A stretch of DNA of 64,000 nt, taken from Septoria linicola (Eukaryota > Ascomycota > Dothideomycetes > Mycosphaerellales > Mycosphaerellaceae). Of this stretch, positions 57,795-64,000 are shown piece after piece. Below the pieces are notes generated by a model. That model was given only the letters and a program-made list of their open reading frames with translations, was not told where the DNA came from and made no database searches. Position 1 is the stretch's first letter, and every line of letters begins with the position of its first letter. The DNA lies in contig CP099420.1 of the NCBI GenBank assembly GCA_024114885.1, forward strand, positions 3,162,001 through 3,226,000, read 5' to 3'. The translations under genes and the position numbers were made by a program.

Positions 57795-57881
57795 CTCTCC
57801 TCCGGTCTCAGAGCCAGCGCGAGCAACTGTAAAGTTACCTTGGTCTGCTTGTGGTCGTGTCTCGACGCTGCTAGCGTTGAG

Positions 57882-58739
57882 CTAATGTGTGCTTCGCATG
57901 GCATTAGAGCTCATCACATCATCTTCCTTGAGAAGACAGGCAATGGATAGTCGACGTGCTTCTTCAATGGCTGCCAACTTCCGAGCGAGCAGTTTTGGCT
58001 TCTCGGTCACTAGAGCCTTGCGCAGAGCGCGCGTCTTCTGAATCAGCCATTGTACGATGGCTTCAGTGTGGAAGCCCTGTTTCTTGGCCTCGATCTCTGC
58101 TCGAAACAGCCTCTGATCAAGGAGCCGAAAGTTTGCTACTTGCAGCCTACCAGCATCTGGCTGTCGGGTCTCCCTGTGACTATCGGCAAGGCGCAACGCT
58201 GCAATGGCTCGCAGCTTGCCCTGTTCGAGATTGCCCATTCGATGTATCAGGAAATGGGCCATGCCTTGTAACAGGCCTGAGTCATCACGCATCGACACTT
58301 CGGCGATCATACGAAACTGGAATAGCTGTACTTGAGCTTTCACGACCTGTAGGCTGCGGAGCTTCTCGAGCCGGGCATCGCGGAGGCGGATCTTGATGTT
58401 GGTCCAATCTCGAGTTTTGTGCTTGTGTCGCTTGAGGCGCTCAGAGATTTTCACCATCTGGTAAAGAATGTCATTGACATCGCGAGGCGGAATGGCTTGA
58501 ATGGTTTCCCCATTCTTTGAGAGGCGAGGAGGTGACAGATCGTCCTCTCCGTCAAACATGCGAGGGACTGATGTGTATGGCCGATTGCGCTCGTCGTCCA
58601 GGCCGTGACCGTTCTCTGGGCAGCACGGGAAGTCGTAGAAGCTTGGAGGTTCGCAGCCGCGGCCATTGAGACCGAAGTCGCGCAGAGGCTCACAGTAGCG
58701 CAGCGCTGGCGGTTCGCGCTTAATGCGTCTGGTAGCCAT
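57882..58739 (-). CDS. Hypothetical basic, helical protein
   Basis: From the ATG at 58739 (MATRRIKREPPALRY) the product is 285 residues; an in-frame ATG further upstream would add 34 Cys/Ser-rich residues that look untranslated. The N-terminal third is Pro/Arg-rich, and from about residue 90 it is a continuous charged helix (KISERLKRHKHK, then several Arg/Lys/Leu-rich segments) suited to coiled-coil or nucleic-acid contact. No family recognised. Confidence 0.55.
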   Translation of the reverse strand: MATRRIKREPPALRYCEPLRDFGLNGRGCEPPSFYDFPCCPENGHGLDDERNRPYTSVPRMFDGEDDLSPPRLSKNGETIQAIPPRDVNDILYQMVKISERLKRHKHKTRDWTNIKIRLRDARLEKLRSLQVVKAQVQLFQFRMIAEVSMRDDSGLLQGMAHFLIHRMGNLEQGKLRAIAALRLADSHRETRQPDAGRLQVANFRLLDQRLFRAEIEAKKQGFHTEAIVQWLIQKTRALRKALVTEKPKLLARKLAAIEEARRLSIACLLKEDDVMSSNAMRSTH

Positions 58740-59450
58740 GATGGGACATAATGAGCTGGAACTCTGATGCTGGACAGAGGTAAGAGGAGCAAATTTTGTT
58801 TTCGTGCACTTGGTTGCGCAACGCGAGCACAGACGTTTCATGCGCGTCTTCAGTCGAAAACTGTGGGAAGTGCAGGAATATGCGCGCGCGGACGCAAAGC
58901 TTGGGGCAGTCTAACTTCTCGTTCCGTCCTCACTTCAACAAGCCGTTTTCCGCTCAGCGCGAGAGATTTTCCGCGACCAGCTCACACTTTCGTTTCCTCA
59001 CGGTGCCCGTTGAAGCGTGCTTGCTGCTTTGAATGCGAGCTCTATACTGGAGCCTTTGCCCGAATTCTGCTATCGTTTTCCAGTACTCTGCTCCTCAATT
59101 CTCAGCGCATCCCAATCTCGTGGTATCATCTCCGAATTTGCAAATTGCGTAGAGCCAAGCTAGAAGGCTCATATCATGCAGCACGATAGTATCAGAGTGG
59201 AAGACAACGTGTTCAGACTCAGGGCTGCTAGTCAAGAACGGCACATGGTAGAAGTGCCCGCCGTACGCGGTCTGTGGCAATCGGTGATTTGGCGTCGAAC
59301 GGCTTCGCTCTCCTGAAAGGACAATTAGGTCCCCAGCTCTCACGTCGTATGTGCGGTCTCAGTCGTATCTTTTGAGAGTCATGGCGGCTGCTATGCGTCG
59401 TTGCTCGTCCCTCACATTGGAAATCATTCTTTCTCTCCAGGCTCGCTCTC
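58740..59450. other. Intergenic stretch, no gene seen
   Basis: Between two minus-strand genes; no coding signal beyond the 5' extension mentioned for the neighbouring hypothetical gene. Confidence 0.5.
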
Positions 59451-61193
59451 TCAATCCTCATCGCTCTCATCCTCAGACTCGAGCCACTTGCTCATGTATG
59501 GTCCATCTAGCCAGTAGCCGAGGCGTCTGTAGTATCCTCTCACCCCCACACCAGAGATGATGGCGATCTTCTTGCTTCCGTGCTCGTCTCGCGCAATTCT
59601 CTCAGCCTCTTGCATAAGCAGTGTGCCATATCCTTGATGCTGTGACTTGCCCTTGACTCTCTCATGAATTGGCACAGCAGATCCGTAGACGTGCAGCTCT
59701 CGAACCAAGCTCGATTGCTGACCTGTTAGCTCCTCCCGATACGTATACTTCTCCGAGCACTTCCTCAGCCTCAGCAGGGCGATCAGAATGTCTTGCCTGG
59801 GGTCCTCATAAGCCAGGAAAGTCTCCCAGCCACCATTTGCAACATAGTCTCTTCTCACAAGCTCGACCTGATTAGGCCTAATCTTGTGCTTGACCTCATT
59901 GATGCCGACCTCGCGGGTTCTCACATCTCGACACGTGGTACCGAAATCCTTCATACGTGCTAGAGCCAACTCTCGTAAATTGCCGTTTTCGACGCCAGAT
60001 GTTACAAGAGGCATTGGAATATCTCGTTGTACACGATAGATTCTCGTCCAGGGTGGGATCAGAGCCAAAATTCGTGCAACGATGTCGATGAGAACGTTCG
60101 GGGTGTAGTTCTTGTACCGACCTGTCCGCCAAAGTTCATACAGACCTGTGCCTCTGATGACGAGGGTAGGGTAGATCTTGAGGCCGTCGGTGCGGAAGGC
60201 AGGATTGGAGAAGTATTCTTGAAATTGGAAGAGATCACGTTCGAGACCTACATTTGGCAGGTCGGGCATCATGTGCGAGACTACCTTGAAGCCTGCATCC
60301 TTGGATTGACAGAACGTCTCGCAGACTGCCTTGACTGTGTGCCCTCGGTTCGTATCTCTGGCGACATCCTCGTACAAGCTCTGTACTCCTACCTCCAGTC
60401 TCGTGCAGCCATAACGGAGCATGTCTGATAAATGAGGTGGCAAGCAGTAGTCCGGTCGTGTCTCAATAGTGATACCTACGCACTTTGTCGTGCTCTGCTC
60501 TCCTGCCAGTACGGCTTCGTCGACCTGCGACGTGGAGTAGCCAGACAACGCGTTGTGCAGTTGCGAGATGAAAGTCTCGCGATACTTGGGCGAGAGGGAC
60601 ATGAACGTGCCACCCATGATGATGTATTCGACCTTGTCCACGCTGTGTCCCAGGTTGCGGATCTGATCTACTCTTCCTCTCGCCTGCTCGAAGGGATCGT
60701 ATCGTGCTCTGATGGCTCGCATACTCGTGGGCTCATAGCCTGTGTATGACTGTGTGCTGTACTCAAAGTCTGAGTCTGGACCACCTGGGCAGTATACGCA
60801 GATGTTGCCCGTGTATGCAATATGAGGACATCGATGTGGCTTGCACATGACAGCCACGACTGCTATGCCACTCGCACTGCGAATGGGCTTCGCGATGAGC
60901 TTGGGCAGAATGTACTTTTTGTACTGCTCGGGCACGGCGGCGATGATGTCTGTGAGAGGCGGCTGCCTAGACAAGAAGTGCTTCTTGGAGTAGGAGCCTC
61001 TCAGAGTGTTGAGATTGACATCCTTCTTCTTCGCATTTGGTTCTTGTGATCGGATCCAGTCTTCGACCAAATAATTGGCGATCTCTGCACATGCTCGCAC
61101 ATATCGTTCGTTCTCTGGGGGCAGCTTGGCCTTGACCGCGGCAGGCAGGCGCTTATGGCGCACTTCAGTCTGTGTCTCCGTCATGGTCGCCAT
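59451..61193 (-). CDS. ELP3: Elongator complex catalytic subunit Elp3
   Basis: From the ATG at 61193 the product is 580 residues, near the family norm; an ATG at 61283 would add 30 unconserved residues. The radical-SAM domain has the C-x9-C-x2-C iron-sulfur motif (CPHIAYTGNICVYC, Cys122/132/135) and the conserved stretches IMGGTFMSLSPKYRE and ETRPDYCLPPHL. The C-terminal GNAT acetyltransferase domain shows the acetyl-CoA loop QHQGYGTLLMQEAERIA and ends in an acidic tail. Elp3 is the catalytic core of Elongator, which forms the cm5U side chain at wobble uridines of tRNAs in the cytosol. Intronless. Divergent from the succinyl-CoA ligase gene. Confidence 0.96.
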   Translation of the reverse strand: MATMTETQTEVRHKRLPAAVKAKLPPENERYVRACAEIANYLVEDWIRSQEPNAKKKDVNLNTLRGSYSKKHFLSRQPPLTDIIAAVPEQYKKYILPKLIAKPIRSASGIAVVAVMCKPHRCPHIAYTGNICVYCPGGPDSDFEYSTQSYTGYEPTSMRAIRARYDPFEQARGRVDQIRNLGHSVDKVEYIIMGGTFMSLSPKYRETFISQLHNALSGYSTSQVDEAVLAGEQSTTKCVGITIETRPDYCLPPHLSDMLRYGCTRLEVGVQSLYEDVARDTNRGHTVKAVCETFCQSKDAGFKVVSHMMPDLPNVGLERDLFQFQEYFSNPAFRTDGLKIYPTLVIRGTGLYELWRTGRYKNYTPNVLIDIVARILALIPPWTRIYRVQRDIPMPLVTSGVENGNLRELALARMKDFGTTCRDVRTREVGINEVKHKIRPNQVELVRRDYVANGGWETFLAYEDPRQDILIALLRLRKCSEKYTYREELTGQQSSLVRELHVYGSAVPIHERVKGKSQHQGYGTLLMQEAERIARDEHGSKKIAIISGVGVRGYYRRLGYWLDGPYMSKWLESEDESDED

Positions 61194-61523
61194 GCTGTTG
61201 GTGGAGTGAAGCAGAATGCAGACAGACTGGAGAGAGTGTCCAGAAAGAGCAGTAACATTTCGAATTAATGAGTGCCCCATCAAATGCTGTCAAATGTAGT
61301 CAATTGCGTACATGGCAAGTCTGGGCACGGGATGGATCGGGATAAAGTTAAACAGGGAGCTCTAGTTAGTTAGTTAGTTAGCTTCTGCACAGCAAGCAAG
61401 CCAGCACGACCGGCAGTAACAGCACAGCATTTCTTCTCTCTCGCTCTTCATCTCGACATCTGCTGATCTCACCACACGTCGCACACAGCTGTGACGGAGT
61501 GTACTTCTGTCCTTTCCTTCACC
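61194..61523. promoter_or_regulatory. Divergent intergenic region between ELP3 and succinyl-CoA ligase alpha
   Basis: 330 bp between opposite starts, so both promoters must be here. It holds a short microsatellite of four TAGT units and T/C-rich tracts (TTCTTCTCTCTCGC) just before the plus-strand gene. Confidence 0.5.
61363..61381 (+). repeat. Short TAGT microsatellite
   Basis: About four and a half tandem copies of TAGT in the shared ELP3/succinyl-CoA ligase promoter region. Too short to be telomere-derived. Confidence 0.7.
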
Positions 61524-62783
61524 ATGAACTCTCTCCGCCAGCCTCTCACGCGCGCGCTGCGAAATGCTCCCGCCGGCCTGACGAAATCTGCAACTCCGGC
61601 CAGCTATGCGACCATTTCCGCCAACGACGCGCCTGGCACCCCATCAGGCTACGCAAAGACCGGCTTGAACCTGCGCGTCACCAAGGACACGAAAGTGCTG
61701 TTCCAGGGCTTTACTGGCAAGCAGGGAACTTTCCACGCCCAACAGGCCATTGAGTATGGCACGAACGTTGTTGGAGGCACAAACCCCAAAAAGGCCGGCA
61801 GCACGCACCTTGACCGCCCCGTCTTTGCAACTGTAGATCAGGCGAGGAAAGAGACCGGCGCAGACGCCAGTGTCATCTTTGTTCCTCCTCCGCTCGCTGC
61901 TGCTGGTATCGAGGAGGCCCTTCAAGCCGAGATTCCTCTCGCCGTATGCATCACAGAGGGCATCCCTCAGCATGACATGGTCCGCATCACCGACATGCTG
62001 AAGACACAAGACAAGACGAGATTGGTTGGCCCCAACTGCCCGGGTATCATTGCTCCTGTGAGTCCTCTTCCTTATCTTGGCTCGGCCACACTTTTCTTTG
62101 CGTTTCATGATGAGACATTTTACAACAAAACATATGATAGGAAGAGTCTGACCTGCCATATCTGGCGGGATTGATTATATGTATACGATCTGATATCAGC
62201 TTTACTCGCATCTGAACCACAAATCACGGCAATCAGAGATTCGTTGCTGACCAGGAATGCGATCTAGGGTCAATGCAAGATGGGGATCATGCCTGGCTTC
62301 ATCCACAAGCGTGGCCGCATTGGAATCGTCTCCCGATCTGGAACTCTCACCTACGAAGCCGTCAACCAGACCACGCAAGCAGGTCTCGGTCAATCGCTTG
62401 TCATCGGAATTGGTGGTGATCCATTCTCTGGCACAAACTTCATCGACTGCCTGCGCGTCTTCCTCGCTGACGAGGACACCGATGGTATCATCATGATCGG
62501 AGAAATTGGTGGTAGCGCGGAAGAAGATGCTGCAGATTTCTTGAAGGAGTACAACGTCGGCGGCAAGGATGGTCGCGGAAAGCCTGTCGTGTCTTTCATT
62601 GCTGGTATCTCTGCTCCTCCAGGGAGACGTATGGGTCACGCTGGTGCCATCGTGTCTGGCGGCAAGGGTGGTGCAGACAGCAAGATCTCTGCACTTGAGG
62701 CTGCTGGTGTGACTGTGGAGAAGAGCCCGGCAAGCTTGGGCAAGACTTTGAGGGATCAGTTCATCCAGAGAGATCTCTTGTAA
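61524..62783 (+). CDS. LSC1: Succinyl-CoA ligase alpha subunit, mitochondrial
   Basis: Exons 61524-62057 and 62268-62783, separated by an unusually long 210-nt intron (GTGAGT...ATCTAG), encode 349 residues. The acceptor was chosen because it restores GIIAP-GQCKMGIMPGF. The N-terminus (MNSLRQPLTRALRNAP, Arg/Ser-rich, no acids) is a mitochondrial presequence. The CoA-binding part includes FQGFTGKQGTFHAQQAIEYG; the phospho-histidine loop is GHAGAIVSGGKG with His at about residue 302. The enzyme converts succinyl-CoA to succinate with nucleotide phosphorylation in the TCA cycle, paired with a beta subunit encoded elsewhere. Confidence 0.95.
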
Positions 62784-63671
62784 GCGGCGGCGGAAGATAT
62801 TGTATTGACGGATGAAGGAGAAGCATATACCTCGTTGACTTTGCTGGACAGGCTGTCAACACGGCCGAAAGAGGCGCTTTGTACAGCTTTTTTCTCGATT
62901 ATTGTGAAATTAGGTAGAAGCGTGTATTGCATGGCATTTGACACCAGTCGTCAACCCACAGACCGGACGCAGTGACCTTTGGATTTCGAACGCAGCATTC
63001 GTGGACGTTTGCAAAGCTCGGCGAGACTCTCGGCTGCTTCCTGTGCGTCTGTCCCGACACAAGTCTGCTGTCACTGGAATCTACTTGGAATGGCGACGAA
63101 ACATGGCGACGAATTCTGATCATGCAAAGCAAGCCGCATCGTCAAGACAGACATTTCATGTGTTTACACAACATCTCATGAACTGACCTCCGCCGGTGCC
63201 GCCACTCAATATCGCGTACAGCGGCATGAAAGCTCCACTCATCGTGGGGAAGGAGAGGATCTCGGCCACGGGACACTTATCGAGCACAAGAGCGGCGAGG
63301 CGCAACCAACGCGGTGCTTTCGCAGGTCACATCTAAGAAAACCTCCACGGTTCTGGCTCATACATTCGCTGCCTGGACCCGCGTCGACCTGCATGGATCT
63401 GGATACTTGCTTAGAGCCAGAAGACAGCCAAGCCTGGAAGGGCAGCTTGGGGAGCTTTTCTTCTCGTCTCCTGCTCGACTGCGTCCAATCGTCTCTGCAG
63501 GAAAGGAGGCTAGCGATCTGATCTGAAGTCGCTCTTGATGCCTTGGACAGAGCTAGGGGCTGGAGATGCGACAGGCTTTTCGAGTGTAAGCACACTTGCT
63601 ACAGCCTCGATCATATCATCCTCGTGGTCCTCGAAGCATGCTTCCTCTGCTTCTTGTCGCTAAAGCCTTGT
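62784..63671. other. Convergent intergenic stretch, no gene seen
   Basis: About 0.9 kb of short overlapping frames; no domain, RNA gene or repeat recognised. Confidence 0.5.
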
Positions 63672-63965
63672 CTAAGAAAAATCAATGGCATCAATGCAGG
63701 ACTGGTACAGTCCCCCTGCTGGAACTTGAACTGACCTCGCTGCATCACAGCTGAGAGTGTTTTGGAAGATGCCGAGTCGGCGGACATGCTTTGGAAGGAT
63801 GGGCATGTCTAGTGAGCAGTCTTCTGCTAGTCGTTCCCGACGCCTGGTACCGTAGCGGACGTTCGAGACCCAGAGATGATGATAGCCAGCGACTGTGCGA
63901 CTGCCAAGGCTTGCTGTGCAAATGGCAGGCTTTCCTGTCTTAGCACGACCACACGCTTCTGCTCA
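63672..63965 (-). CDS. Possible C-terminal exon of an unidentified gene at right edge
   Basis: A minus-strand frame with coding-like codon use runs from about 63965, just after a possible acceptor (GAGCAG), to a TAG at 63674-63672. It contains ordered-looking pieces: CGRAKTGKPAICTASLGSRT, YHHLWVSNVRYGTRRRERL and PILPKHVRRLGIFQNTLS. The gene would continue off the window to the right. The terminal about 20 residues may instead be read through an unspliced intron. No family recognised. Confidence 0.35.
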
Positions 63966-64000
63966 GCGATATCGTGGAGATAACCTGTGTTCCACGTAGT

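Noticed and set aside
61363..61381. TAGT tandem units considered as telomere-like repeat
   Set aside because: The unit is not TTAGGG and there are fewer than five copies, so it is a simple microsatellite.
1..64000. CRISPR arrays, rRNA genes, bacterial-type operons
   Set aside because: No regularly spaced repeats, no rRNA-like segments and no ribosome-binding-site organisation were seen; the DNA is eukaryotic.

Overview
This window reads as nuclear DNA of a filamentous ascomycete, most likely a Dothideomycete (class-level placement is inference). Genes lie on both strands and are interrupted by short introns of about 48-60 nt with GTRNGT donors, CTRAC-type branch sites and YAG acceptors. The encoded proteins are typical fungal ones (Zn2Cys6 factor, 2EXR/F-box-like protein, Sec8, Ctr9, Nop2, Elp3). 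Two pogo/Fot1-type DNA transposons carry the CpA-to-TpA damage expected of repeat-induced point mutation (RIP).

Layout. 1-11.6 kb is gene-poor: a cut-off membrane protein, a small 2EXR-like gene, a RIP-scarred transposon (3746-5573), a conserved low-complexity protein (7491-8639) and a broken CCCH zinc-finger gene (9509-10795). 11.7-18.9 kb holds a Zn2Cys6 transcription factor, a small secreted protein, a decayed cytochrome P450 and a tRNA-Thr gene interrupted in its D-arm by a spliceosomal-looking intron. 19.4-29.4 kb is a housekeeping block: SEC8 and CTR9 (divergent), then a CobW-type metal GTPase. 30-36 kb has a decayed FAD oxidoreductase, an SDR with a frameshift, and a peroxisomal-type acyl-CoA synthetase. 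36.9-49.5 kb carries NOP2, an amidase, an RRM/R3H RNA-binding protein, a GYF-domain splicing protein and a multi-pass membrane protein. A second RIP-scarred transposon fills 49979-52114. 52.9-62.8 kb holds a secreted GH43 enzyme, a homoserine kinase fused to AIR synthetase, two uncharacterised genes, ELP3 and the succinyl-CoA ligase alpha subunit. A partial gene runs off the right edge.

The two strongest observations are (1) the tRNA-Thr gene at 18768-18902, which folds perfectly only after removal of a 54-nt GT...AG segment with a fungal branch site and an internal hairpin, resembling an introner-like element in a Pol III gene; and (2) the single continuous frame joining complete homoserine kinase (threonine pathway) and AIR synthetase (purine pathway) at 54185-56423. 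Several accessory metabolic genes (P450, FAD oxidase, SDR, CCCH protein) are caught in different stages of decay. Exon boundaries were chosen by eye from splice signals plus reading-frame and family continuity; no alignment or transcript data were available.
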